64,000 nucleotides of DNA from Nocardioides agri (GTDB lineage: Bacteria > Actinomycetota > Actinomycetes > Propionibacteriales > Nocardioidaceae), in the NCBI RefSeq assembly GCF_013778305.1, contig NZ_JACEIC010000002.1:2443669-2507668 (forward strand). Direction: 5' to 3'. Of the stretch, positions 16,595 to 25,246 are shown piece by piece (the first letter of the stretch is position 1; each line of letters begins with the position of its first letter). The notes beneath the pieces are model-generated. The model made no database searches, was not told where the DNA came from, and saw only the letters and a list, made by a program, of their open reading frames with translations. The position numbers and the translations under genes were made by a program.

Positions 16595-16624
16595 GCTGCC
16601 GGCCGGCCACGGCCGGCCGGCAGC
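16595..16624 (+). terminator. GC hairpin between the binding-protein and catabolic genes (attenuator or mRNA stabiliser)
   Basis: Perfect 13-base arms GCTGCCGGCCGGC (16595-16607 and complement 16612-16624) enclose a 4-base loop. No T-run follows, and the operon continues 35 bases later with a good ribosome site. Partial termination or 3'-end protection is therefore more likely than full termination. Confidence 0.7.
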
Positions 16625-16658
16625 ACCCCTCACCGCCACCGCCAGGAAAGGAGCGGAG

Positions 16659-17015
16659 ATGCCGCGCGCCTGCTTCCAGCTCCAGGTCCGGCCCGACCGG
16701 ATCGAGGAGTACAAGGCCCGCCACGCCGCGGTCTGGCCCGAGATGCTCCGGGCGCTCCACGACACGGGGTGGCACAACTACTCGCTCTTCCTCCGCCCGG
16801 ACGGGCTGCTGATCGGCTACGTCGAGACGCCGTCCTCGATCGCGGAGGCGCAGGCCGCGATGGCCCGGACCGAGGTCAACGCCCGGTGGCAGTCCGAGAT
16901 GGCCGAGCTCTTCACCGGCATCGACGGCCAGGCCCCCGACGAGGGCTTCCTCCTCCTCGAGGAGGTCTTCCACCTCGAGGACCAGCTCTCCGCAGCAGAC
17001 GACGAACAGAAGTGA
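16659..17015 (+). CDS. rhaM: L-rhamnose mutarotase
   Basis: The 118-residue protein of the RhaM/RhaU family interconverts alpha and beta anomers of L-rhamnose, feeding the isomerase. The family pattern is clear: CFQLQVRPDRIEEYKARHAAVWPEM, then WHNYSLFLRPDGLLIGY. Catalytic His (in YKARH) and the Tyr/Trp pair are present. The ATG has an AAAGGAGCGGAG ribosome site. It is slightly longer than the E. coli enzyme (104) through an acidic C-terminal tail. It is followed after six bases by the isomerase gene. Confidence 0.9.
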   Translation: MPRACFQLQVRPDRIEEYKARHAAVWPEMLRALHDTGWHNYSLFLRPDGLLIGYVETPSSIAEAQAAMARTEVNARWQSEMAELFTGIDGQAPDEGFLLLEEVFHLEDQLSAADDEQK

Positions 17016-17021
17016 TGTGAC

Positions 17022-18185
17022 ATGAAGACGTTCAGCGAGATCGCCACCCTGCTCGAGGGCCAGGCCATCGAGGTCCCCTCGTGGGCCTACGGCAACTCCG
17101 GCACGCGGTTCAAGGTCTTCGGCACGCCGGGCACTCCGCGCACCGTCGAGGAGAAGGTCGCCGACGCCGCGACCGTGCACCGCTTCACCGGGCTCGCGCC
17201 GTCGGTGGCCCTGCACATCCCGTGGGACCTGGTCGACGACTACGCCGCGTTGCGGCGCTACGCCGAGGACCTCGGGATCCGGCTCGGCACCATCAACTCC
17301 AACACGTTCCAGGACGACGACTACAAGCTCGGCGCCCTCACGCACACGGACGAGAAGATCCGCCAGAAGGCGATCGACCACCACTTCGAGTGCATCGACG
17401 TCATGCACGCCACCGGGTCGCGGGACCTGAAGATCTGGCTGGCCGAGGGCACCAACTACCCCGGTCAGGGCGACATGCGCGGCCGCCAGGACCGCCTGGC
17501 GGAGAGCCTGCGCACGATCTACGACCGGCTCTCCGAGGACCAGCGACTGGTGCTGGAGTACAAGTTCTTCGAGCCGGCGTTCTACCACACCGACGTGCCG
17601 GACTGGGGCACGTCGTACGTGCAGGTGGCCGCCCTCGGCGAGCGCGCCGTGGTGTGCCTCGACACCGGCCACCACGCGCCCGGCACCAACATCGAGTTCA
17701 TCGTCGCCCAGCTGATCCGGCTGGGGAAGCTCGGCTCGTTCGACTTCAACAGCCGCTTCTACGCCGACGACGACCTGATCGTGGGCGCGGCGGACCCGTT
17801 CCAGCTCTTCCGGATCCTCTTCGAGTGCATCCGCGGCGGCGCGTACGGGCCGGACAGCGAGGTCGCCTACATGCTCGACCAGTGCCACAACATCGAGAAG
17901 AAGATCCCCGGCCAGATCCGCTCGGTGCTCAACGTGCAGGAGATGACCGCGCGGGCACTCCTCGTCGACACCGACGCGCTGACCGTGGCTCAGGAGGACG
18001 GCGACGTCCTGCTGGCCAACGAGATCTTCATGGACGCCTTCTACACCGACGTCCGAGCCGACCTCGCTGCATGGCGCGAGGGCCGGGGGCTGCCCGCCGA
18101 TCCGATGCGGGCCTACCTCGAGAGCGGCTACCAGGAGCAGATCGAGGCGGACCGCGTGGGCGGGACGCAGGCAGGATGGAGCTGA
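17022..18185 (+). CDS. rhaI: L-rhamnose isomerase (TIM-barrel, Pseudomonas/actinobacterial type)
   Basis: The 387-residue cytoplasmic isomerase converts L-rhamnose to L-rhamnulose. It is the RhaI class related to xylose-isomerase TIM barrels, not the longer E. coli RhaA. Metal-ligand-bearing stretches are visible: LEYKFFEPAFYHTD, CLDTGHHAPGTN and FDFNSRFYADDDL. It lies directly between mutarotase and the fused aldolase/dehydrogenase. The next gene starts just past or slightly within its 3' end depending on the start used, so translation is coupled. Length and motif order look complete. Confidence 0.92.
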   Translation: MKTFSEIATLLEGQAIEVPSWAYGNSGTRFKVFGTPGTPRTVEEKVADAATVHRFTGLAPSVALHIPWDLVDDYAALRRYAEDLGIRLGTINSNTFQDDDYKLGALTHTDEKIRQKAIDHHFECIDVMHATGSRDLKIWLAEGTNYPGQGDMRGRQDRLAESLRTIYDRLSEDQRLVLEYKFFEPAFYHTDVPDWGTSYVQVAALGERAVVCLDTGHHAPGTNIEFIVAQLIRLGKLGSFDFNSRFYADDDLIVGAADPFQLFRILFECIRGGAYGPDSEVAYMLDQCHNIEKKIPGQIRSVLNVQEMTARALLVDTDALTVAQEDGDVLLANEIFMDAFYTDVRADLAAWREGRGLPADPMRAYLESGYQEQIEADRVGGTQAGWS

Positions 18186-18187
18186 AC

Positions 18188-20230
18188 GTGAGTACGCCGA
18201 CGTCGACGGCAGCAGAGCTGATCGCCCGGTCCAACCGACTGGGCGCGGACCCGAAGAACACCAACTACGCCGGCGGGAACACCTCCGCCAAGGGCACGGA
18301 GACGGACCCGGTCACGGGCGAGCCGGTCGAGCTCCTCTGGGTCAAGGGCTCGGGCGGCGACCTCGGCACGCTGCAGGAGTCCGGCCTCGCCGTCCTCCGC
18401 CTCGACCGGATGCGCGCGCTCGTGGACGTCTACCCGGGCGTCGCCCGCGAGGACGAGATGGTCGCCGCGTTCGACTACTGCCTGCACGGCAAGGGCGGTG
18501 CGGCGCCGTCGATCGACACCGCGATGCACGGCCTCGTGGACGCCGCGCACGTCGACCACCTGCACCCCGACAGCGGCATCGCGATCGCGACCGCCGCCGA
18601 CGGCGAGGAGCTCACGACCAAGATCTTCGGCGACAAGGTGGTGTGGGTGCCGTGGCGCCGGCCGGGCTTCCAGCTCGGCCTCGACATCGCGGCGATCAAG
18701 GAGCAGAACCCGCAGGCGATCGGCTGCATCCTCGGCGGCCACGGCATCACCGCCTGGGGCGAGACCAGCGAGAAGTGCGAGAAGAACTCGCTGTGGATGA
18801 TCCGGACCGCCGAGAAGTACATCAGGGCGAACTCGAAGAAGCTGCCCTTCGGTGCCCGCGTGAAGAAGTGGGAGCCGCTGAGCCCCGCCAAGCGGCGGGC
18901 CCGGGCCGCCGAGCTCGCCCCGACGCTCCGCGGCGTCGCCTCCGCGGACCGCCCGATGGTCGGCCACTTCACCGACGACCGGATCGTGCTCGACTTCCTC
19001 GCCAGCCGCAACCACCCGCGCCTGGCCGAGCTCGGCACCTCCTGCCCCGACCACTTCCTGCGCACCAAGGTCAAGCCGATGGTCGTCGACCTGCCGGCCG
19101 ACGCCCCGCTGGAGAAGGTCAAGGCCCGGGTCGCCGAGCTGCACGAGGCCTACCGCGCCGACTACGCCGGCTACTACGACCGCAACAAGGTGAAGGGCTC
19201 GCCCGCCATGCGCGGCGCCGACCCGCTGATCATCCTGGTGCCCGGCGTCGGCATGTTCTCCTACGGCGCCAACAAGCAGACCGCCCGCGTCGCCGGCGAG
19301 TTCTACATCAACGCGATCAACGTGATGCGCGGGGCCGAGGGCCTCTCGACGTACGCGCCGATCGACGAGGCGGAGAAGTTCCGCATCGAGTACTGGGCGC
19401 TCGAGGAGGCCAAGCTCCAGCGGATGCCGAAGCCGAAGCCTCTCGCCACCCGCGTCGCGCTCGTGACGGGGGCCGCGTCCGGCATCGGCAGGGCCACGGC
19501 CGAGAAGCTCGCCGCCGAGGGTGCCTGCGTGGTGATCGCCGACCTGTCGCTGGAGAGGGCGCAGGCCGCCGCCGCCGAGATCGGCTCCACCGACGTCGCG
19601 GTCGGCGTCCAGGTCGACGTCTCCGACGCGGCCGCCGTGCAGGCGATGGTCGACGAGGCCGTGCTCGCCTTCGGCGGCGTCGACCTCGTGGTCAACAACG
19701 CAGGCCTCTCGCTGTCGCGCTCGCTGCTCGAGACCACCGAGCGCGACTGGGACCTCCAGCACGACGTGATGGCCAAGGGCTCCTTCCTCGTGGCGCAGGC
19801 CGCCGCGCGGGCGATGATCGACCAGGGATTGGGCGGCGACATCGTCTACATCTCCTCGAAGAACTCGATCTTCGCCGGCCCCAACAACGTCGCGTACGGC
19901 GCCGCCAAGGCCGACCAGGCGCACCAGGTGCGGCTGTTGGCCGCCGAGCTCGGCGAGCACGGCATCAAGGTCAACGGCGTCAACCCCGACGGCGTCGTGC
20001 AGGGCTCCGGCATCTTCTCCAGCGGCTGGGGCGCCAACCGCGCCGCCGTCTACGGCGTGAAGGAGAAGGACCTCGGCAAGTTCTACGCGCAGCGCACGAT
20101 CCTCAAGCGCGAGGTGCTGCCGGAGAACATCGCCAACGCGGTCTTCGTGCTCTGCTCCGCCGAGCTCAGCCACACGACCGGCCTGCACATCCCGGTCGAC
20201 GCGGGCGTGGCGGCGGCCTTCCTGCGATGA
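18188..20230 (+). CDS. Bifunctional rhamnulose-1-phosphate aldolase / L-lactaldehyde dehydrogenase
   Basis: The 680-residue fusion has two parts. Residues ~1-400 are a class II aldolase/adducin domain (NTNYAGGNTSAKG, DHLHPDSGIAIATA with Zn-type His residues, ILGGHGITAWG). Residues ~422-680 are an SDR domain (VALVTGAASGIG, VNNAGLS, catalytic YGAAK around residue 569). It splits rhamnulose-1-phosphate to DHAP and L-lactaldehyde, then oxidises the aldehyde to L-lactate. The same fusion is called RhaEW in Bacillus. The GTG at 18188 has GGAG six bases upstream and gives the typical N-terminus. An ATG at 18176 overlapping rhaI is the alternative. Confidence 0.92.
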   Translation: MSTPTSTAAELIARSNRLGADPKNTNYAGGNTSAKGTETDPVTGEPVELLWVKGSGGDLGTLQESGLAVLRLDRMRALVDVYPGVAREDEMVAAFDYCLHGKGGAAPSIDTAMHGLVDAAHVDHLHPDSGIAIATAADGEELTTKIFGDKVVWVPWRRPGFQLGLDIAAIKEQNPQAIGCILGGHGITAWGETSEKCEKNSLWMIRTAEKYIRANSKKLPFGARVKKWEPLSPAKRRARAAELAPTLRGVASADRPMVGHFTDDRIVLDFLASRNHPRLAELGTSCPDHFLRTKVKPMVVDLPADAPLEKVKARVAELHEAYRADYAGYYDRNKVKGSPAMRGADPLIILVPGVGMFSYGANKQTARVAGEFYINAINVMRGAEGLSTYAPIDEAEKFRIEYWALEEAKLQRMPKPKPLATRVALVTGAASGIGRATAEKLAAEGACVVIADLSLERAQAAAAEIGSTDVAVGVQVDVSDAAAVQAMVDEAVLAFGGVDLVVNNAGLSLSRSLLETTERDWDLQHDVMAKGSFLVAQAAARAMIDQGLGGDIVYISSKNSIFAGPNNVAYGAAKADQAHQVRLLAAELGEHGIKVNGVNPDGVVQGSGIFSSGWGANRAAVYGVKEKDLGKFYAQRTILKREVLPENIANAVFVLCSAELSHTTGLHIPVDAGVAAAFLR

Positions 20231-21714
20231 GCTCTCGTTCGGCTGAGCCGGTCCGCGTCGCCGCGGTCGACCTCGGGGCGACCAGCGGTCGCGTGATGGC
20301 GTGCCGGGTCGGTGCGCGGACCCTCCACCTGGAGGAGCTGCACCGGTTCGGCAACGGCGCGGTGCCGGTCCAGGGCTCCCTCTACTGGGACGTGCTCGGC
20401 ATCCACCGCGAGGTGCTCGTCGGCATCCGCGAGGTGGCTCGCACCGGGCGCCTGCACGGCATCGGCATCGACTCGTGGGCCGTGGACTACGGGCTGATCG
20501 ACCGCGACGGGCGGCTGGTCGCGAACCCGCGCAGCCACCGGGACAGCCGCACCGACGGCGTGCCCGCTCGAGTGCGCAAGGCCGTGCCGGACGCAGAGCT
20601 GTACGGCGTCACCGGCCTGCAGCAGCTGCCGTTCAACACGATCTACCAGCTGGTCTCCGAGCTCGGCACACCCGCGCTCGAGGCGGCGGAGCGCATGCTG
20701 CTGCTGCCCGACCTGCTGACCTACTGGCTGACCGGCGAGGTCGGTGCCGAGCGCACCAACGCCTCGACGACCGGCCTCTACGACGTCCGGACGGGGGAGT
20801 GGTCCCAGGAGCTGGCCGAGCGCACCGGCCTGCCGCTGTCGCTCCTCCCGCCCGTGCGGGAGCCCGGGGCTGTGGTGGGCCCGGTGGTCGCCGAGGTGGC
20901 GGAGTACGTCGGCCTGCACGACGTACCCGTCATCTCGGTCGGCTCCCACGACACCGCCTCGGCGGTCGTCGGCGTCCCCGCGGGTGAGGAGTCCTTCGCC
21001 TACATCTCCTCCGGCACCTGGTCGCTGGTCGGCCTGGAGCTCGGGTCGCCGGTCCTGACCGCGGAGGCGCGCAAGGCCGACTTCACGAACGAGACCGGCG
21101 TCGACGGCACCATCCGCTTCCTCAAGAACGTCATGGGCCTGTGGGTGCTCTCCGAGTGCCTGCGCACCTGGGCGGACCGGCGGCTGCGCGACGTCACGCT
21201 GCCCGCGCTCCTCGCAGGCGCCGCCGACTCGCCGGCGCTGCGCTCCGTCGTCGACATCAACGACCCCCAGCTGCTCGCGCCCGGCGACATGCCGGCGCGG
21301 ATCCAGGACCTCGCCCGCGAGGCCGGCGAGCCGGTCCCGCGCACGCCGGTCGCGATCACCCGCACGATCCTCGACAGCCTGGCGCTCGCCTACCGGCGCA
21401 ACGTCCGGCTCGCCGCGTCGCTCGCCGGCCGGGACCTCGACGTGGTGCACGTCGTCGGCGGCGGCGCGCAGAACGCGCTGCTCTGCCAGCTCACCGCCGA
21501 CGCCCTCGAGCTGCCGGTGCTCGCCGGGCCGGCCGAGGCGGCGGCGCTGGGCAACGGTCTCGTGCAGGCCCGGGCGCTCCGCCAGCTCGAGGGGAGTGCG
21601 GACCTGCCGGACCTGGCTGCCATGCGCGCGCTGATCCGCCGCACCCACGACGTACGCCGCTACGAGCCGACGGGCGGGCTCGACTGGGACGCCGCCGCGT
21701 CCCGCGTGGGGTGA
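20227..21714 (+). CDS. rhaB: Rhamnulokinase (FGGY family)
   Basis: The 495-residue FGGY carbohydrate kinase phosphorylates L-rhamnulose at C1 with ATP. The N-terminal phosphate-binding strand is VAAVDLGATSGRVMA. The catalytic region GIGIDSWAVDYGLID contains the conserved Asp, and SSGTWSLVGLE and HVVGGGAQNALLCQLTADAL form the C-terminal nucleotide site. The ATG overlaps the aldolase stop by four bases. The order isomerase-aldolase-kinase completes conversion of rhamnose to DHAP and lactate. The C-terminus overlaps the lutA start region (TGATGATGA). Confidence 0.93.
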   Translation: MSSRSAEPVRVAAVDLGATSGRVMACRVGARTLHLEELHRFGNGAVPVQGSLYWDVLGIHREVLVGIREVARTGRLHGIGIDSWAVDYGLIDRDGRLVANPRSHRDSRTDGVPARVRKAVPDAELYGVTGLQQLPFNTIYQLVSELGTPALEAAERMLLLPDLLTYWLTGEVGAERTNASTTGLYDVRTGEWSQELAERTGLPLSLLPPVREPGAVVGPVVAEVAEYVGLHDVPVISVGSHDTASAVVGVPAGEESFAYISSGTWSLVGLELGSPVLTAEARKADFTNETGVDGTIRFLKNVMGLWVLSECLRTWADRRLRDVTLPALLAGAADSPALRSVVDINDPQLLAPGDMPARIQDLAREAGEPVPRTPVAITRTILDSLALAYRRNVRLAASLAGRDLDVVHVVGGGAQNALLCQLTADALELPVLAGPAEAAALGNGLVQARALRQLEGSADLPDLAAMRALIRRTHDVRRYEPTGGLDWDAAASRVG

Positions 21715-22466
21715 TGATGAGAGACATGCGGGTCGCCCTGATGGTCACGTGCATCAACGATGCGCTCTACCCGGGCACGGGCCAGGCCGTCGTGACGCTG
21801 CTGCGCCGCCTCGGGGTGGACGTGGAGTTCCCCGAGTCGCAGACCTGCTGCGCGCAGCCGATGGTCAACACCGGCTACCTCGACGAGGCGGTGCCGGTCG
21901 TGCGGAACTTCGTCGACGCCTTCGCGGGGTACGACGCCGTCGTGACGCCCTCCGGGTCGTGCGCCGGCTGCGCCCGGCACCAGCACTCGATCGTCGCGCG
22001 GCGCTCGGGCGACGCGTCGCTGGCGGCCGCGGTCGAGACGACGTCGCCGAAGGTCTACGAGCTCTCCGAGTTCCTCGTCGACGTGCTCGGGGTGACCGAC
22101 GTCGGCGCCTACTACCCGCACACCGTCACCTACCACCCGACGTGCCACAGCCTGCGGATGCTCGGCGTCGGCGACCGGCCCCGGCAGCTGCTGGAGCACG
22201 TGCGCGGGCTGACCCTGCTGGAGCTGCCCGCGGCCGACCAGTGCTGCGGGTTCGGCGGGACGTTCGCGGTCAAGAACGCCGACACGTCCGTCGCGATGGG
22301 CTCCGACAAGGCGCGGCACGTCCGCGAGACCGGCGCCGAGGTGCTCGCCGCCGGCGACAACTCCTGCCTGACGCACATCGGCGGTCTGCTGACGCGCCAG
22401 CGCTCCGGCGTACGCGCCGTGCACCTCGCCGAGATCCTGGCGGCAACGGAGGGTGGTCGGGGATGA
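21714..22466 (+). CDS. lutA: L-lactate oxidation protein LutA ((Fe-S)-binding, CCG domains)
   Basis: The 250-residue protein has two cysteine-rich CCG modules: VTCINDALYP...ESQTCCAQP and YHPTCHSLRML...DQCCGFGGTF. These are the cluster-binding units of LutA/GlcF-type proteins. With LutB and LutC it forms the flavin-independent L-lactate dehydrogenase complex that yields pyruvate. Three in-frame ATGs are available (21714, 21717, 21726); the first forms a TGATG stop-start junction with rhaB and is chosen. Placement directly after rhamnose genes indicates that the lactate produced by the aldolase/dehydrogenase fusion is consumed here. Confidence 0.88.
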   Translation: MMRDMRVALMVTCINDALYPGTGQAVVTLLRRLGVDVEFPESQTCCAQPMVNTGYLDEAVPVVRNFVDAFAGYDAVVTPSGSCAGCARHQHSIVARRSGDASLAAAVETTSPKVYELSEFLVDVLGVTDVGAYYPHTVTYHPTCHSLRMLGVGDRPRQLLEHVRGLTLLELPAADQCCGFGGTFAVKNADTSVAMGSDKARHVRETGAEVLAAGDNSCLTHIGGLLTRQRSGVRAVHLAEILAATEGGRG

Positions 22467-23899
22467 GCGGCACCTTCGTCGGCATGCCCGCCTTCCCGCA
22501 GGCGGCGCACGAGGCCCTGGGCAACGCGCAGCTGCGGCGCAACCTCGCGCACGCGACCGGCACGATCCGGGCCAAGCGGCAGCGGCTGGTCGACGAGGTC
22601 AACGCGAACTCCGACTGGGAGGCGCTGCGGCTCGCCGGCGCCGGGGTGAAGGAGTCGGCACTGGTCGACCTGGCCACCCACCTGGAGACCCTCGAGCGGA
22701 CGCTGACCGCCAACGGGGCCACCGTGCACTGGGCCAACGACGCGGCCGAGGCCAACGCGATCGTCGCGTCCATCGCCACGCGCCACGGCGTCAACGAGGT
22801 CGTCAAGGTCAAGTCGATGGTGACCCAGGAGATCAACCTCAACGAGGCCCTCGCGGCCGAGGGCATCGCCGCGTGGGAGACCGACCTCGCCGAGCTGATC
22901 GTGCAGCTCGGCGACGACCTCCCCTCGCACATCCTGGTGCCCGCGATCCACCGCAACCGCTCGGAGATCCGCGACATCTTCCTCTCGAAGATGGCCGCCG
23001 CGGGCCGGCCGGCGCCGGCCGACCTCACCGACGAGCCCGCCGTCCTGGCCGCCGCCGCGCGCTCGCACCTGCGGGAGAAGTTCCTGCGCGCCAAGGTCGG
23101 CGTCTCCGGCGCCAACTTCGCGGTCGCGGAGACCGGCACCCTCGTCGTCGTCGAGTCCGAGGGCAACGGCCGGATGTGCCTGACGCTGCCCGAGGTGCTG
23201 GTCTCCGTGGTCGGCATCGAGAAGGTGGTGCCGACCTGGGAGGGCCTGGATCCCTTGCTGCGCCTGCTTCCGCGCTCCTCGACCGGCGAGCGGATGAACC
23301 CCTACACCTCGATGTGGAACGGCGTCGCGTCCGGCGACGGCCCGCAGGAGGTGCACGTCGTGCTGCTCGACAACGGTCGCACCAACGCCCTCGCCGACGA
23401 GGTCGGCCGCCAGGCGCTGCGCTGCATCCGCTGCTCGGCCTGCCTCAACGTCTGCCCGGTCTACGAGCGCACCGGCGGTCACGCGTACGGCTCGGTCTAC
23501 CCCGGCCCGATCGGCGCGATCCTCAACCCCCTGCTGCGCGGGGTGGGCCACGACGACCAGGTCGACTCACTGCCGTACGCCTCCTCCCTGTGCGGCGCCT
23601 GCTTCGATGCCTGCCCGGTGCGCATCGACATCCCGTCGGTGCTCGTCGACCTCCGCGCGCAGGTCGTGGACGCGCACCGCGGCGGCGTACCCAAGGCCGA
23701 GGCGCTCGCGATGAAGGCCACGGCAGTCGCGTTCTCCGACGCCCGCAGGCTGCGGTTCGGCGAGCGCTTCACCGGCCTCGGCCTGCGGGTCGCCGGGCGG
23801 GTGGGCGCCAGGAAGTGGACCTCGGCCCGCGACCTGCCCCCGGCGCCGCGCGAGTCCTTCCGGGCCTGGTGGAAGCGGACCGACGGAGGCCGCCGATGA
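22463..23899 (+). CDS. lutB: L-lactate oxidation iron-sulfur protein LutB
   Basis: The 478-residue protein has an N-terminal LUD domain (KVKSMVTQEINLNEAL, then NFAVAETGTLVVVESEGN). Two 4Fe-4S motifs, CIRCSACLNVCPVY and CGACFDACPVRIDIP, and a C-terminal LutB-specific region follow. It acts in the cytoplasm as the electron-transfer subunit of the LutABC complex. ATGA overlaps at both ends couple it to lutA and lutC. All eight cluster cysteines are present. The N-terminus MSGTFVGMPAFPQAAHEAL is typical for the actinobacterial form. Confidence 0.93.
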   Translation: MSGTFVGMPAFPQAAHEALGNAQLRRNLAHATGTIRAKRQRLVDEVNANSDWEALRLAGAGVKESALVDLATHLETLERTLTANGATVHWANDAAEANAIVASIATRHGVNEVVKVKSMVTQEINLNEALAAEGIAAWETDLAELIVQLGDDLPSHILVPAIHRNRSEIRDIFLSKMAAAGRPAPADLTDEPAVLAAAARSHLREKFLRAKVGVSGANFAVAETGTLVVVESEGNGRMCLTLPEVLVSVVGIEKVVPTWEGLDPLLRLLPRSSTGERMNPYTSMWNGVASGDGPQEVHVVLLDNGRTNALADEVGRQALRCIRCSACLNVCPVYERTGGHAYGSVYPGPIGAILNPLLRGVGHDDQVDSLPYASSLCGACFDACPVRIDIPSVLVDLRAQVVDAHRGGVPKAEALAMKATAVAFSDARRLRFGERFTGLGLRVAGRVGARKWTSARDLPPAPRESFRAWWKRTDGGRR

Positions 23900-24495
23900 G
23901 CGCGCGGGACGACATCCTCGGCCGCGTGCGCGCGGCCCTCGCCGGTGTCGAGTCCGGGTACGACGTGCCTGTGGCGCCCCGGATCGCCGACGTCCCGGAC
24001 CTGGTCGACCTCTTCGCGGAGCGGGTCGCGGACTACCAGGCGACCGTCGAGCGCTGCACGGGGTCCGACCTCGCCGCCCGGGTCGCAGCGGCGCTGCCGA
24101 GCGGCGCCCGGGTCGTCGTCCCGGACGGACTGTCGGTCGAGGTGCCCGGCGGCGTGCGCGACCGGGGCTTCACGGCCGCTGAGCTCGACACGTTCGACGC
24201 GGTCGTCACCGAGGCCCGGGTCGGCATCGCCGAGACCGGCACGATCGTGCTCGACCACGGGGCCGGCCAGGGTCGGCGGGCGATCTCGCTCGTGCCCGAC
24301 CTGCACGTCTGCATCGTGCGCACCGACCAGGTGGTGCCGGACGTGCCCGACGCGCTGCCCCTGCTCGCCCCGGGTGCCACCGAGGGCCGGCCGCTCACCT
24401 GGATCAGCGGACCGTCGGCCACCAGCGACATCGAGCTCAGCCGCGTCGAGGGCGTCCACGGCCCGCGCACCCTGCACGTGCTGGTCGTCGGCTGA
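23896..24495 (+). CDS. lutC: L-lactate oxidation protein LutC (LUD domain)
   Basis: This 199-residue LUD-domain protein is the third Lut subunit. The characteristic segment VTEARVGIAETGTIVLDHG is followed by LVPDLHVCIVRTDQVVPDVPD. A short N-terminal helix MSARDDILGRVRAAL matches the family. The start overlaps the lutB stop (ATGA). It is the last gene of the rhamnose/lactate operon; no clear terminator hairpin separates it from tadA, which has its own leaderless promoter box seven bases past the stop. Confidence 0.9.
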   Translation: MSARDDILGRVRAALAGVESGYDVPVAPRIADVPDLVDLFAERVADYQATVERCTGSDLAARVAAALPSGARVVVPDGLSVEVPGGVRDRGFTAAELDTFDAVVTEARVGIAETGTIVLDHGAGQGRRAISLVPDLHVCIVRTDQVVPDVPDALPLLAPGATEGRPLTWISGPSATSDIELSRVEGVHGPRTLHVLVVG

Positions 24496-24501
24496 GCGCC
24501 C

Positions 24502-24507
24502 TACGCT
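24502..24507 (+). promoter_or_regulatory. -10 box TACGCT of a leaderless promoter (tadA)
   Basis: TACGCT lies six bases before the GTG start at 24514, and no ribosome site is seen. This is the same geometry as other leaderless genes in this window. Confidence 0.45.
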
Positions 24508-24513
24508 GGCCGC

Positions 24514-25191
24514 GTGCTCGACGAGTCGACCGGTGTGCCCACGGCGCCGTGGGCGGAGGCGATGGCCGCCGCCCTCGACGAGGCGCGCGCGGCGCTCGCC
24601 ACCGGTGACGTGCCGATCGGCGCGGTCGTCCTCGACGCCGCGGGCGTCGTGGTGGCGACCGGCCGCAACGTCCGCGAGGCCGAGCGCGACCCGACCGGCC
24701 ACGCCGAGGTGGTGGCGCTCCGGGCCGCTGCGGCCCGGCGCGGCAGCTGGCGGCTGGACGGGCACACGCTGGTCGTCACCCTCGAGCCGTGCACGATGTG
24801 CGCCGGGGCCGCGGTGCTGAGCCGGGTCGACCGCGTCGTCTTCGGCGCCTGGGACGACAAGGCCGGCGCGGTCGGCAGCCTGTGGGACGTCGTGCGCGAC
24901 CGCCGGCTCAACCACCGGCCCGAGGTCGTCTCCGGCGTGCTGGCGGCCGAGTCGGCCGCGCTGCTCGACGACTTCTTCGGCGCGCACCGCGGCCAGCCCG
25001 CCGGGCCGGCGGAGCAGCTGGCGCACTCGCTCGAGGGCCGGCCGCTCCTGGACGCGGTCCGGCACGCCGAGGCCGCGGGCTGGCAGGTGCGCGCGGTCGC
25101 AGAGGGCGCGCCGATCACCCTCGACTACCGCACGGACCGGATGAACCTCGAGCACGACGGCCTGGTCGTCCGCCGCGCCTGGGTGGGCTAG
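24514..25191 (+). CDS. tadA: tRNA adenosine(34) deaminase TadA with C-terminal I78-inhibitor-like extension
   Basis: The 225-residue protein has residues ~10-158 as a complete TadA cytidine-deaminase-fold domain, with zinc ligands in TGHAEVVAL (His63, Glu65 as proton shuttle) and EPCTMC (Cys93, Cys96). It would convert A34 to inosine in tRNA-Arg. Residues ~172-225 form an additional small domain (LLDAVRHAEAAGWQVRAV, ITLDYRTDRMNLEHD) that resembles I78-family (potato-inhibitor-I-like) peptidase inhibitors. Ordinary TadA ends near residue 150-160. The extension is in frame without any sign of a sequencing error. Its role is unknown; RNA binding or protein contact are possible alternatives to protease inhibition. 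Confidence 0.85.
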   Translation: MLDESTGVPTAPWAEAMAAALDEARAALATGDVPIGAVVLDAAGVVVATGRNVREAERDPTGHAEVVALRAAAARRGSWRLDGHTLVVTLEPCTMCAGAAVLSRVDRVVFGAWDDKAGAVGSLWDVVRDRRLNHRPEVVSGVLAAESAALLDDFFGAHRGQPAGPAEQLAHSLEGRPLLDAVRHAEAAGWQVRAVAEGAPITLDYRTDRMNLEHDGLVVRRAWVG

Positions 25192-25246
25192 CGCCCGACG
25201 GGGGGTTCCGCCGTAACTCCTGGTTACACCTTCTCGTTGGTCCGGC

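Noticed and set aside
18176..18187. ATG at 18176 as start of the aldolase/dehydrogenase
   Set aside because: It is possible, but GTG at 18188 has GGAG at correct spacing and gives the usual family N-terminus. It is kept as an alternative.
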